Translations under genes and position numbers: made by a program
Assembly (NCBI GenBank): GCA_903813345.2
Contig: CAIIXF020000004.1
Location: 3,429,525-3,493,524, forward strand
DNA: 64,000 nt
Direction: 5' to 3'
DNA from: Owenia fusiformis
Taxonomy: Eukaryota > Annelida > Polychaeta > Sabellida > Oweniidae
The notes under the pieces: generated by a model
Databases searched by the model: none
Told to the model about the DNA's origin: nothing
What the model saw: the letters and a program-made list of their open reading frames with translations, nothing else
Shown: in pieces, positions 1 to 11,323 of the stretch
Numbering within the stretch: position 1 is the stretch's first letter
Layout of the letters: the number at the start of each line of letters is the position of its first letter

Positions 1-1849
1 AATCATTTAATCTTTTTTGAATTCTTGAAAAATCTTTAATTTTATCTTCAATCACAATATCCTTTGGCAGGTTTTTGTCAGACATATGCTGTCTACGTTC
101 TTCACAATGAGCCAAAGATTCTTCTATTTGTTGTAAAATTTGATCAAATCGTTTAGTCATGATGGAGGAAGCTTTTTCTTGAATTTCGTACAAATAATCA
201 AACATTTGTTCCAGTAGTATATCTAAGTCTTGGTATACAAAACATTTAGGTTCTGTAAATCCAGGTACGTTGCTCGAAATAGCGACTGATATAGGTCGAT
301 GTTCAGAAAGCCATCGTAATTTGGTTGTACAATCGTTGTCTTCACATTTAACTAAAATCGCTTCAAAGTCGTAACATGCAAAGAAATCATAACTCCTGTA
401 TTTCTCTTCCACATTATACCCGTGTGATTCTAAGTCTTCAAAGAGAGTCTCTTGTAGATTATAGAATCCTCCTGGATATTTATATGTAGCTGCTGAATCA
501 CAAGCACGTTCATGTCGCTTTAACCTGGAGCAGTTTGGAAAAAGCTTTTCACAATTTCTGCATTTGTATTTCTTGGAATAACCAGCGAGATCTTTGATAT
601 AACTCAAATGTTGGTTGAATAAATTTAAGTTCATCGTGGTTTTATGTTTGGACGCGCTTTTGTATATAATCTCTGCCTGTCCATTTTCGCCGATAGAAAA
701 TATGTTGACATTTGTTGTAAATGTATCTTCAAATAATGGTAATTGTTTTGCTAAAGATACACCTTTATTTTGTTCGCCAGTAATTGTAAACCATTGTTGA
801 ATCAATGGATATTTGTAAGATTCAATCCTTCTCAAGTTCTTAGTTCTATGATACGCCAAACATCTGAATATACAATTATTATCATCATAGCTTTTTCCGG
901 TGTTTTTGTTAGTTGTTAAACCCACAATAAAGGGGTTACTTTTGATATATTTTGGTAATTCAACGAGTGCACCCAAGGGAAAGTCGAAAGGATAGATCAC
1001 CCAACGTATGTTGGTTATTCGATAAGGTAACCATTTTGTGTCTGGCCTTTGACGAAGAATATGTTCAAGAAAGTCTATACCGCTCAAACGCGTTAATAAA
1101 GAAGTTATATCATCTCTAGTTGAAATAATACTGGGGCTATCTAATACAGTTTCATTATTATGTGGATAAAAATATCGTAATTGACCGGTCTCTCGATTAC
1201 TTATTACAATACCTAAACTCAATTGGATCTTAAATACGTTCGATTCATTTAAGTATATCTCTTCTAATTGATTTTCCATATCTCGCATTTCTATTCTACC
1301 AGAGGGAATATGGAAATTATACTCGTGTGATACAACACCTCTTCTATGAGGTGCATATATAATATGTTCATTAGCTTCATAAATGTCTCTTAACTGTACA
1401 TCCACAGATCCGTCAGGATTTATGTATGGTTGTTGGTTAAAATTATCAGCATCATTGTCCCCATAACCAGCTTGATCCAATATCATATCAACATCATTCT
1501 GTAACGTTTGTTCATCTGGAGGATTAATTAATAAATCGGCCGCTATTTCCTCACATTTCTCAAAATCATTAACTGTCAGACAGTCATTATCATCGCAAGG
1601 TGATGGATCCAGCGTAATGAATTGTTCTGCTGAAACATCATTACATTCTGAAGTAGAAGAACTTGTCTGTAGACTAGTACTAATATTACATTTCTCTAGA
1701 TGACACTTTAAATTATAGTTTCGAGTAAATTCTTTGCAACATTTGGAACATACTACCCTTCTTTTTCTATGTTCAACATGTTCATGACGATCTCTGTTCT
1801 TTTTCTTTGTATACAGTTTTGTACAGAATCTACATTTAAAATGACCCAT
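1..1849 (-). CDS. C2H2-finger / family-B DNA polymerase of a Polinton- or adintovirus-like element (partial)
   Basis: An uninterrupted minus-strand frame starts at ATG 1849-1847 and leaves the window after about 616 codons, so only the N-terminal half is present. Seen: two tandem CxxC...H zinc-finger-like units in the first 55 residues (start MGHFKCRFC); an acidic linker to about residue 120; an NCIFRCLAYH motif near residue 330 that resembles the Cys box of OTU-type domains; another C2H2 finger (YKCRNCEKLF, then RLKRHERAC) near residues 435-460; and a YDFEA motif near residue 490, which fits the Exo I site (DxE) of protein-primed family-B polymerases. Polymerases of this build are known from Polinton/Maverick elements and adintoviruses; the catalytic palm would lie beyond the left edge. 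The start lies 12 nt after the stop of the upstream ORF. Family B is fairly sure; the exact element class is inferred. Confidence 0.72.
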   Translation of the reverse strand, partial: MGHFKCRFCTKLYTKKKNRDRHEHVEHRKRRVVCSKCCKEFTRNYNLKCHLEKCNISTSLQTSSSTSECNDVSAEQFITLDPSPCDDNDCLTVNDFEKCEEIAADLLINPPDEQTLQNDVDMILDQAGYGDNDADNFNQQPYINPDGSVDVQLRDIYEANEHIIYAPHRRGVVSHEYNFHIPSGRIEMRDMENQLEEIYLNESNVFKIQLSLGIVISNRETGQLRYFYPHNNETVLDSPSIISTRDDITSLLTRLSGIDFLEHILRQRPDTKWLPYRITNIRWVIYPFDFPLGALVELPKYIKSNPFIVGLTTNKNTGKSYDDNNCIFRCLAYHRTKNLRRIESYKYPLIQQWFTITGEQNKGVSLAKQLPLFEDTFTTNVNIFSIGENGQAEIIYKSASKHKTTMNLNLFNQHLSYIKDLAGYSKKYKCRNCEKLFPNCSRLKRHERACDSAATYKYPGGFYNLQETLFEDLESHGYNVEEKYRSYDFFACYDFEAILVKCEDNDCTTKLRWLSEHRPISVAISSNVPGFTEPKCFVYQDLDILLEQMFDYLYEIQEKASSIMTKRFDQILQQIEESLAHCEERRQHMSDKNLPKDIVIEDKIKDFSRIQKRLND

Positions 1850-1861
1850 ACTTCTTGAATA

Positions 1862-2251
1862 TTAAACCCAAAAGCATGAAAACGTTTGACGCAATTCTGC
1901 GCTTTTCAATTCTCGAAATACCGCTTCGATATATAAAGTCATCATTTCATTTAATTTGGAATCTGGTTTATCAAGTATACGTTGTTTTACATCGAGTATA
2001 TATTTGGATAATAGTATCTGTCTACAATTATCCATATCTGCTAACTCTGTGAATGGGTATGGTATGTTTTCAGAATCATATATGTTATTGTTTAAACATC
2101 TTTTGCTTATCTCATTCAACCAATATAAGGCACACATGCAATGTTCCTCTTTCCAATGTATTGTTTGATGATATCGTCCAATAGCTAACAAGGAATCGAT
2201 GGTTTCATAATGTACAATATCATCCCATGTTGAATGAACTTTAGAAATCAT
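1862..2251 (-). CDS. 129-residue unknown protein upstream of the polymerase ORF
   Basis: ATG-started 129-codon frame (MISKVHSTWDD...FSCFWV). It lies between the spliced small ORF, whose TGA ends 3 nt before this ATG, and the polymerase ORF, whose ATG is 12 nt after this stop. I do not recognise a family. The protein is mixed-charge with no signal peptide or membrane segment; CMCALYWLNEI and an ILLSKYILDVKQRILDK stretch suggest a helical domain. Such tight packing is unusual for an animal gene and typical of compact viruses and Polinton-like elements. It may be translated from the same mRNA as the polymerase, by reinitiation or after splicing. Shadow frames exist on the plus strand, but this one is the longest and fits the order of its neighbours. 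Confidence 0.5.
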   Translation of the reverse strand: MISKVHSTWDDIVHYETIDSLLAIGRYHQTIHWKEEHCMCALYWLNEISKRCLNNNIYDSENIPYPFTELADMDNCRQILLSKYILDVKQRILDKPDSKLNEMMTLYIEAVFRELKSAELRQTFSCFWV

Positions 2252-2254
2252 AGT

Positions 2255-2511
2255 TCAGTGATACAGGGATGTTCCTTCGTCACACAGTGATTGCAAATGG
2301 TCTTCATTATCCCACGCTATTTCATCAGTACTAGATGTCTGAAAAAACAATATTATTTGCATTAATAAGATCGGAAAACATTTTATTCAAACATTTGATT
2401 TATTCAATTTGAACCATTTCTAAACATCAAGTAAAATAAACTTTTATTTACACAACTTAAAATACATTTGAAAATACGTACCACAATTTGCTCTGGCAAA
2501 AACTTATCCAT
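2255..2511 (-). CDS. Small spliced ORF heading the minus-strand cluster
   Basis: Two exons on the minus strand: 2511-2482 (ten codons, MDKFLPEQIV) and 2338-2255 (27 codons plus TGA, ending EGTSLYH). The intron 2481-2339 has donor GTACGT and acceptor TTTTTTCAG and keeps the frame, giving a 37-residue peptide with many Asp and Glu. The TGA lies three bases before the ATG of the next ORF. A TATA-like ATATATAAAGGGG on the minus strand at about 2571-2583 sits 60-70 nt upstream of the ATG. No homologue is recognised. An alternative is that this is the 5' exon pair of a longer alternatively spliced mRNA feeding the two downstream ORFs. Confidence 0.42.
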
Positions 2512-2826
2512 GTTTTATATTGTACAATCAACATTCTGTTTGATCTCTCCATACTGAAAAGAAGAAATACCCCTTTATATATACATAGCATCTACCAAAT
2601 GTCACGTGACTTATAAAAGCATTGATCCGAACATATGATTGGATGATTCAAATAATGTAACACTGATTTGTGTGGGTGTGGAAGTGAGGGTGAAGGAAAT
2701 CCGATCACGTGACCTACAAATAATAATAAAACATTTTGATTGGTTAAATATGAATAATATAATTTCATAAAAGGCACAATTCCTATCAAGTTTTTTCATT
2801 CATTTAAACGTAGCTGATAAACAAGC
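2512..2826. promoter_or_regulatory. Divergent promoter between the two arms of the virus-like element
   Basis: This 315-bp spacer separates the minus-strand ORF cluster from the plus-strand two-exon gene. It contains a minus-strand TATA-like box (about 2571-2583) and a plus-strand TATA-like TCATAAAAGG (2765-2774), two palindromic CACGTG boxes (2603-2608 and 2706-2711), and two ATTGG (inverted CCAAT) motifs near 2638 and 2740. The near-symmetric layout suggests shared control of both directions. The boxes are seen; their function is inferred. Confidence 0.45.
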
Positions 2827-3419
2827 ATGGAAAATCAATTTAGTTGGAATACGATTTTGGGTGTTGAAAGTACTAACACTCAAAATGATAGTCATATCTT
2901 GAGTAACAATGAAGTAGATGGTTGTTTATTCAGACTTAAGACGAAAACGCCTATTGGAAGTGGTGAAATTTATGCAGAAAAGAAGCAGGAAAATTCATTC
3001 ACCGATGAATTTAAAGACGAACTGATTTCTAGACTTGATAAAATAGAAAAGAAAATAACTGATATTGTTCAATCTGTCAACATACTTAAGGATAATAAGA
3101 ATGACAAGTGAAATATGTGAAGTGAAATAATGTCATCAAAACATTTACGTACATATATAAACTTTATATTTCCAGAATGTATGATAAAGAACTAAAGTAC
3201 GCGAAAGAGGAACAGATAGAGGAGGAGGAAACAACGGAGCTATACACAAGAGAGGGACTCAATGTTATAGAACTATATTACTTTAGATTCGATTTAATAT
3301 TCCAAGACTCGAATACACACGTACGTTCACACCTATCGGGAACCAACAAAAGAAAACTAGTTTTCGAAGGGGAGTCATATATACCAGCTCCCCTTTGGAA
3401 ACTACAAAGATTACAATGA
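2827..3419 (+). CDS. Two-exon 175-residue unknown protein, plus-strand arm of the element
   Basis: Exon 1 is 2827-3107 and exon 2 is 3176-3419. The 68-nt intron starts with GTGAAA and ends with TTTCCAG. Splicing removes the in-frame TGA at 3109 and joins 94 codons to the 80-codon second frame in phase, so the two short frames are best read as one 175-residue protein. The first part begins MENQFSWNTILGVES. Residues about 60-92 form a charged heptad-like helix (LISRLDKIEKKITDIVQSVNIL) that could be a coiled coil. The second part is acidic (EEQIEEEETTE) and then rich in Tyr and Phe. No family is recognised. A structural or regulatory protein of the mobile element is possible from context. Poly(A) signals AATAAA lie at 3516 and 3520, with a hairpin (GGAACACCT 3428-3436 / AGGTGTTCC 3466-3474) just after the stop. 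Confidence 0.5.
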
Positions 3420-3525
3420 CATTATCTGGAACACCTCTAGAAGTGGAAGACTTTTCGGAGATAAAAGGTGTTCCACTAGACAGGTTTTACTGAACTTGTA
3501 AATATGATATATTTAAATAAATAAA

Positions 3526-3829
3526 ATACAATATAATATAATGTAACATTTTTGTTCTTTTGGTATGATTAAATCGAGAAGGTGATGTAATAGTTCTTTC
3601 CAATAGAATCCGTCCCTTTTGCTGAATCAAAGATAAATAATAGTGGAATCCTTAGTACTCAAATAAAATAACATCTCTGATTCCATGGTAAATTTCCAGA
3701 TTGAAAAATTGAGTTGATTTCTTTTTCCAAAATGACAAGTAATGATAATAAATGCTCAGTAATAATTAAGTTCTTATAGAAGAAGCGTGTATCCCATCAA
3801 GTAGGAGGTTTCCTTTTGATATCTGATAA
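3526..3829. other. AT-rich non-coding stretch
   Basis: No ORF, RNA gene or clear repeat is seen between the poly(A) signals and the tandem repeat that follows. Confidence 0.4.
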
Positions 3830-4075
3830 TCTGTGAGGGGTACGTGGGTGTAGGTAGGAATGTAATTCCTTTTGATATTTATTTAAACCTGTGGGGTAGG
3901 CGTAGGCGTACGTAGGTGTAGGTTCCGGTCTCCAGTCTCCATGTGGCCTCTTTAAACCTGTGGGGTAGGCATAGGCGTAGGCGTACGTAGGTGTAGGTTC
4001 CGGTCTCCAGTCTCCATGTGGCCTCTTTAACGTAGGCGTAGGTTCCAGTCTCCAGTCTCCATGCGGCCCCTTTTA
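3830..4075. repeat. GTAGG-rich tandem repeat
   Basis: About two and a half copies of a 70-80-bp unit: CCTGTGGGGTAGGCGTAGGC, then CGTACGTAGGTGTAGGTTCC, then a block with CAGTCTCCATGTGGCCTC. The last copy is shortened. No coding potential. Confidence 0.75.
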
Positions 4076-4099
4076 TACGCGTTACACTACTATGATCCT

Positions 4100-4290
4100 A
4101 CACTGCGTGAAATCTGGGATTCCAAATCTTGACACGTCTAGAAACTAGTCTTTTCACGCCGAGTTCCTAGGCGTGTCAATTATTTACACCTCTTGACACG
4201 CGATGAATCCAACTCTTTACACCTCTATGCACTTCTTGACACACGCCGTGTAACGCAGTGCAAAGATCATGTCAAAAGTAATCTCATTAC
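4100..4290. repeat. Cluster of short CTTGACACG / CTAGAAAC / GTGCAAAG motifs
   Basis: Repeated short words (TCTTGACACG, TCTAGAAACT, TTTACACCTC, GCAGTGCAAAGA) form several small inverted repeats. The same words recur at 11648-11795 in the same orientation, so this is likely a dispersed short transposable-element end or satellite fragment. Boundaries are unclear. Confidence 0.4.
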
Positions 4291-5378
4291 TCGCTCTTGG
4301 CACATTGATAATTATGTGTAAACAACTGACCAAATTACCATAAGCAATACATTTAGTATTTTAACATGAAGTAATTCTACTTCATATATTTTTAAAAGGG
4401 ATAAGTAATTTATCTTTTGTGATAATATAATACTACTTGTTGATTGGTTTGCCAAATATAAGACCCCGTCATAAGACCCTTGTCTCTGATTGTGAAACAT
4501 GTGTATGCATCCCCGGGTATGCATCAAATCCGAGAAATATTACATTATGTGAAACAATTCCAAAAAGTTCTGTCTTGAACTCAATAACGTAATGTCAGGC
4601 ACTATAGGTTAACAGGTTAACAGGTTTTTAGTTTTGCTCTTTTTTGTCATGCTTAAATTGTGTGCTTTATTTTTTGGGGATTTGAATTTGAAAAGGTGAA
4701 TTCACGATCCAATAAAGCTTATAGTATCATTTATTAACAGATGCATCGAGATAGAGCCACCGTTCAAAAGACATAAACATAACTCTGTCGAGTGCAAACC
4801 AGTTTTAAATGTCTCTGTTTAAACCTACATGTAGTAAAGTTTACAACATCAATGGATATAATTACAGTCACATGTACTTTGTTATTAAATTCAGAAACTT
4901 TAACGGCCGGCGCGTAAGCAGCTTATTGTCGGATTTTAAACTTGATATTGTTTATTGGATTGTTATCAAGATTCTTCTTCATTTTTTTTATTTGGGAACG
5001 TATATTTTTTATTATTAGAGAACCCAGGAAAACAATACATGTACAACAATTACTATTACTAATTAAGCTAATGGTCACTTGGCTTGGTGTATTTCCATTC
5101 TCATTTATAAAGTTCAAAAGACGAGCGCGTTCTTATAAATAAATAAATGAATAACGCAAACCACGTCCTTAATGTTTTTATTCAGAATCGTATTTTATAT
5201 TCAGTACTTTTTTATTTATAAAGTTACAGACACAAGCGGCACATATATGTTTGTTGTAAGACCATTTCTGCGATGACCAAGGTGCGTATTTTGGTTTTAT
5301 AACGGGGATATTGCTCGAGCTTGAATAACAAATAAAAGGCATGTTCTTATTTCTGTATTCTGTCCTTTGATTGTGTAT
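4291..5378. other. Non-coding
   Basis: Only short chance frames. Nothing further recognised. Confidence 0.4.
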
Positions 5379-6031
5379 TGTTGGACCCCTTGGGTCAGTC
5401 CAATGGATTGTTAAAATTACCTAATTTTGTAAGGAAAGAAACAACAAGTCGATTCCTTAATACTAAATTTATTTAATAATTTTGAAGTCTTGGATCGAAA
5501 AACATTAAAGTATAATATGTGTTTACTGATAAAAACCTAGCCGAAAAAGTGCTACAAATTCTTTACAACTGCCTTTTATAGTAAGACAGAAGGAAGAAAA
5601 CTATAAAATACAATGCAATTAATCATTTATAAACATCTCACAATAAAGAAATAGGAATATTCTCAAAGAATATTCTCTTAGGAATAAAGAATATTCACAA
5701 GGAATATTCTCCATCATTTATAAACATCTCACAAATAAGGAATAAAGAAATAGGAATATTCTCAAAGAATATTCTCTAAGGAATAAAGAATATTCACAAG
5801 GAATATTCTCCATCATTTATAAACAAATCTTACTGATGGATTTCTTCTCAAAGGTCAGCTACATGTCATAGAAGGAATAAGCAATTAAAAATATTCTCAA
5901 CTGTCAACAACATGACATAGTGTGAAGAAGTCAAGGAATAATGTATCTCTGGCAAGAAGCCAAAAATGAAGAAACTAATAAATCAATCAGTCCTAACATG
6001 AACTAAAAACCCTAAAATAAAATGTCCAACA
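5379..6031. mobile_element. Candidate solo LTR or similar terminal-repeat element (653 bp)
   Basis: The segment begins TGTTGGACCCC and ends GTCCAACA. These form an 8-bp inverted end of the TG...CA type used by LTR retrotransposons, and the segment is flanked on both sides by GTAT (5375-5378 and 6032-6035), a possible 4-bp target duplication. Inside, an approximately 95-bp unit (AGGAATATTCTCAAAGAATA and flanks) is tandemly duplicated at about 5620-5712 and 5713-5812. No internal gag or pol is present. A MITE is the alternative. Confidence 0.4.
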
Positions 6032-6035
6032 GTAT

Positions 6036-7026
6036 TAAGTTAAGCTGCACGCCAAACGTAAAAGATTGTTAAAACGCTTAAAATAAAACTTTATTCTTTT
6101 AGAGGGAAAAGTCAAATATGCATTGTAACCCAAAAAATAATTCATTAAAGTGTCGTACACATTTCATAACATTTATATAAATAAAACAAATAAAGCACAT
6201 CTCTAATGCCCTTATGAATTCATATCGGCGCAAACGGCCCTTGCAATAAAAACGCATCGAAGCAGGGAATGCTTGGGAAATTTTTCCGAGACTGACTTTT
6301 GTTATTTCAAAATTGAAATATGCCAAATTCATTTGAAATAATCAAATAACCACACGATCTTTCCCCTGGATTTTACTCTATTTTAGATTTACCAGAAAAA
6401 TGTTTATATGATGTTGTGATGATTTCGTTTGCTTCTCATGAGTTCATTGAAAAGTTCAGTCGAAAAACTTCAGAGATCAAATGGACTAATTAGGCACCTG
6501 ATTGCGAGAGTTTGATTGCATTTCGATCGCCGGGATTTTACGAGAACGTATTGTTTATGTAGCGATCGTGTTCTTGGGATCTTGATAACTTCCTATTTTA
6601 AGTTTTGGGTTGGAAGCAATGAGTATGTCGGACTTTCTCAAGTCCACATATTTCTGTTTTCAAATGAAATAATTTCACCCTTGCCGACTGACTTGTAGAT
6701 AATGCACGAATCAAATAGCATTGAGATCAGATAATCAGATTGATTCGTATTTTCGCAATCAGATGAATTAACTTATTGTTTTCTCTGATTAAAAGGCGGT
6801 TTGAAGCTCCCGGGTTGAAGCTACTTTTAACTGTTTACAGGATTTGTAAATTCGCAATCAGACTGGCTTATTTTAATATTTAGTCAGTGCAAGAGGAGGG
6901 GGCTATAATGTAGAACAATAACTGAATAATTTATCACAATTGTTAAATACGCAAACAGAGACAGGTTTAAAAATGAGAATAGAGGCAAAAAACTCATGAA
7001 ATGTAATTAAAACCCGGGAATTAAAA
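6036..7026. other. Non-coding
   Basis: Short frames only. No codon structure or recognisable repeat. Confidence 0.35.
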
Positions 7027-7700
7027 GACTGTTAGATGATCTCTTCTGTAATCAAGGTGATGTTGGTACACTTCCGCCGTTAGAAAAACAAAGACTAAGA
7101 CAAAGACTATATAGCAATTAATCCTTTTGTAATCATTAAATGTTAGATTCTTATTATTTTGTTGGACAATGTTCAGACTTCTGACCAAGATTAATTCATT
7201 TATGTTTGTATTTAAGAAATAGTATTTCAAATAGACAGACGTTCTAATGAGTTAGAAAAATACATTTGTCCATTTCCTCTCAAGAAGTTTTCAAAGGTAA
7301 TCAAGTCGATTTGTTTGAAAGTTTAGCATTGTTTTTCATAATTTGACGCTTCCATGAACAGAATGACTTTGAAATGAGTTTTTATAATTTTAGCTTTCAT
7401 ACGGACATGCTTATTGTATATTTCTATATGAACGTTGTAATTTATGTGATGTAACATCGCCCCCCCCCCAAATTAGAGGTATACAAATTTTGGTCGGAAT
7501 GCTTTAACTTGCAATTAAAAGCAATTTTAGACTGTTAGATGATCTCTTATGTAATCTAGGTGATGTTGGTACACTTCCGCATTTAAGAAAACAAAGACTA
7601 AGACAAAGAGAACTAAGCAATTAATCATTTTGTTATCATTAAATGTTAGATTCTTATTTTTTATTGGACACTATTAAGACTTCTGTCTCCGATTGTTATG
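7027..7700. repeat. Direct duplication of about 150 bp
   Basis: A block starting GACTGTTAGATGATCTCTTC at 7027 recurs at 7533. It continues through AGGTGATGTTGGTACACTTC and AACAAAGACTAAGACAAAGA to TCATTAAATGTTAGATTCTT. The copies are about 505 bp apart and highly similar. No gene is evident in or between them. Confidence 0.6.
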
Positions 7701-8039
7701 CAGGTATGTGTATAAAATCATGCGAACAACATTATCGTGGAAACTCCCATATTCATTCTCATAATGTCTTACAGCTATTTCGCAAATGGCATAATCCTAA
7801 ACAACATGTGGACATAATATTACAGAACTGAGCGAAAAGAAAGGTGGAACAAATCAGATTAAGATATTTTATTTTTTAAATGCACAAAGGGCAACAGTTG
7901 AAGAACAAAAGTTAAAGGCGTTGTGAAATAGATCGTGCTTTTATATGATCCCCTTCTGTAGTACCCTGCCCTTTGCATTTGTTCGACTTAACTTCTTAAA
8001 GTCTTCTCGTCTTCTCGTAGTTTATAATTAGACTCTGCA

Positions 8040-8170
8040 CGCAGCGTAATAGTGCCCCTATCCATGACCAGGGGCATAGCCAATTTTCAGTCGGGGGGGG
8101 GGTGCAATCGCCAGAAAACAATAACGGTTTTCAGTCGGGGGGAGGGGGTTGCGATTGTGGCAAAAGCAAG
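8040..8170. repeat. Fragment of GTAGCCAG-type element with poly-G tract
   Basis: GGGGCATAGCCAATTTTCAG followed by G-runs resembles the start of the fuller element at 8795. The opposite end is not seen here. Confidence 0.4.
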
Positions 8171-8794
8171 CCAAAAGATGCAACTTCCTTCAAAATAGCA
8201 TCTACTATAATATTTATTTTTCTATCCGATATACAACTGATATTGATATCTTTTCCCGGACAATGTGTTATCTCATGGTCCGTTGACATCATCAACAATT
8301 TGATTTACCACAAGAGATTAACCAACATTCCTTAATTAAAAAGTTGACATTTCTTGAATTTTTAAAGCAAAAACACTATGACACAATAACATCGAGGCAA
8401 AATCAAAACATGGTGTGGAAATAAAAGGCATACAAAATGGCCATTAAAAAGACATTTTTGTTCATAAAAGTATCAACTTTACTACATTGGTCGCAAATAC
8501 AAAGTATAGAATAAATAAAAATAACGTCTTCCCAGAGATTACAATACGGATCAGTAAGTCAACAAATCTAACCGTTGAATAAACAAACTTCGCCCACGTC
8601 TGAAACTGTTCGTCTGCTGGTCAGAACTTGGTATTCGCTTCGGATAATCAATTTCTGAGAATACTGATGTCTTAAATAATTCATAAAGACGACGTTGTCT
8701 TTAAATAAGGATCTTTAATCTACAAACTGATATTAATAACAGTTTTTAGTATACAAATTGAACATACAAAATGTAGCGTACTGATTACACGTTA

Positions 8795-9059
8795 CAGTGG
8801 CGTAGCCAGCTTTCAGTCGGGGCATGAGCCCATGGTCGGGGGGGTGGAGGGGGGGGGGGTGCGATCATGGCATAAAAAATGTTTTTGAAGATTTGTTTTG
8901 AATTTTACAAAAATTGGTGCAACTTCGTTCAAAATCGAGCTAGGAGCTTCAAATAAAAAGCATTTTGAGACTTTTTTCTTCTATCTAATGGTTCTATTTT
9001 CATCGGTTATGGAGGGGGGGGTGCGATCGCACCCATCACATCCCCCTGGCTACGCCTAT
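8795..9059. mobile_element. Short inverted-repeat element (CAGTGGCGTAGCCAG ends)
   Basis: Left end CAGTGGCGTAGCCAGC and right end CTGGCTACGCCTATG are inverted repeats bracketing about 265 bp with G-runs (GGGGGGGTGCGATC) and no ORF. This is typical of a non-autonomous DNA transposon. Confidence 0.6.
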
Positions 9060-10969
9060 GCGCTATATTAATATAACAAGGTTATCATATCATGCCAATA
9101 GTTAGATGGTTAACTAATATTAACACAAAATAATAATACACGATAATTAAAAAAATAAACCTCGGTATTCGGGCCTAAAATCCAAGGATACGTGTACCAT
9201 TACTTAAGTGTAAGCTGCAATACCATATCGAATACCTGTACCATTACTCAATAATAACCACCAGTAAGACCATAATAACAAGCTTAATAACTAGCTTATT
9301 GCAAGTTATTTCATACGATTTTGTCTTGTGTGTAATGAGATAGTTTTGAAGTTCGAAAACCGGGTGAAATTGGTTATAGTAAATTGAATATGATAATCAG
9401 AGCCAGAAAACAGAGATACATGTACGTAGCTAAAATAATGGGGAATTAAAAATAGCCTCAAATAAAGTGCAATCATGAACTCTCTTGAAAGCCCATGCTC
9501 TAATCAAAGTAATCTTGGGATATCCTGTCCATAAAAAGCAAGAACCCAATCAAACAGTTAATTAATTGATTATCTGGTCTAGACTAGGGTACAAGAAAAG
9601 TATTAATATATGAAGGACAGGGGGCTACTGAAACTGGTAGTTCAAGCGTATGCTTGTAATGCCTGGGTCACATTTGCTCAGAATCATCGTTCGGCCTCCG
9701 GTCGATTGAGTATTTTGTTTAAATTGTATTAGGGTTTGAACAAAACACTCAATCGGCCGGCGCCCGGCAGATGAATTGGAGCAAATGGGACCTAGGCATA
9801 TGAGGGGCAACATTTAAGATATAGTATTGTTTGAAATCCTGGGAAAATCCCCAATTTTGCAAATATGGTCTGGTGCTTATGAACCCTCTAATTTGTTTTA
9901 CGTTTACATGAGCAACTAACAAATATATTTATTCTCATTCTGTCTCAGCTTAGTTTTAATTAAATTTTACCCCCACCCTTCGAACGTCTTTGTCTCCCTT
10001 ATTTTTGCAACCCTACATTCAGTTTCTTTTTAAACCAAATCAAGAACTATCCGTCCACATATCAGATATTAAATCAATAGTTGTTTATTATTATAAGATG
10101 TTTATAGATCATAAGCTATTTGTAATTTCAGCTATAAAATTAGCCCTCCCCCCCCCCCCTCTTCGCCGACAGATAGAGATGTATTGTTTAAAATAATACT
10201 GCATCCCCGGCCAATAATTCTTTTACCACATTGAGCAGTTTGTAATTTTGAGCAATTATCAAATGTGACCCGACCCCTGGAATAATTCAAAAGTCATTCC
10301 CTTAGCAAATGTAGGCTTCGGACCTGGTACTTATCAAGACGAAATAATTTGCGTTGATTATTGGAAATATCCATTTAAACAGACCCTCTAATTGATGACA
10401 AGTTAACAATAAAAAAGAATGTTGCGATGCTTTTTGATTTGAGAACGCATATTTAGCTAAAGCAAAATACGAAATATAAACTCATGCGGTAATTATGATT
10501 TAATTTACAAATACCCGGGTCCAAATATCATGAGTGTTGATTGCAATTATGTTCGATGATCGTCAACATGAAAGAAATATATGTCTGAATAATTAGCTAT
10601 AAAACATCTTTATCAAAACTTCCCTACACTTTTAAATGCTCATCTTGTCAAAGAGTACCATCCACCTGAGATTTAGATGTAGATCGAAAATCAAATTGTT
10701 TTCAAAAGTATTTATATATTGGTTTACATGAGGGGTTCTGTCCATGTGGGTGGTGTATTCTTTGCGTAACAAAGAGTTGTTTTGCTTCCAGGGTCCTAAA
10801 TTCTTCAATATAAATAGTAATTAATAAGATTAATAAGATCAAAAAGACTCGAGGCACTGCCGTCGCCCCATCATGATCAATACAGGTGACAATAAGCGAC
10901 AGTTGTTACAGTTACAAGTTATTGATTCAGGTTCATATTTGTTATAAATATAGACTTGATTACGTTTCA
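9060..10969. other. Non-coding
   Basis: AT-rich DNA with C-runs near 10147-10158. Only chance frames. No supported gene. Confidence 0.4.
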
Positions 10970-11323
10970 GACCCGTAGCCAGGATTTGCCAAGAGGTGGG
11001 TTACTTTTTAAAAAATTCCAGGGGGAGTTCACTTTTGGCAATGTTAGTTCAAAAATGGCCAAAATAATTTAAAAAGTGCTCAGAATGGTGTAAAATAATG
11101 CATTTTTGGTGACGGAGGAGGTCGCTAGAACCAATCTACTCCCCCCCCCTGTATACGGGCCTGCATGTGCTATCTACATATTTGACTATTTGATCAGTCC
11201 CGTAGCCAGTATTTGCCAAGGGGATCACTTAAAACGTGCTCAGAATGGTGAAACCTGCATGATTTTGAAAGACTTTTTGGCCGGGGGGGGGGGGTCGAAC
11301 CCGTCGACCCCCTGGCTACGGGC
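10970..11323. mobile_element. Second GTAGCCAG-family inverted-repeat element, duplicated inside
   Basis: It starts ACCCGTAGCCAGGATTTGCC at 10971 and ends CCCCTGGCTACGGGCCTG near 11323. A second internal copy of the left end (TCCCGTAGCCAGTATTTGCC) lies near 11200, so two copies or a partial tandem are present. No transposase. Confidence 0.55.

Noticed and set aside
2592-2799. Two minus-strand frames in the divergent spacer
   Set aside because: They overlap promoter-like motifs, have no support from neighbours and overlap each other.
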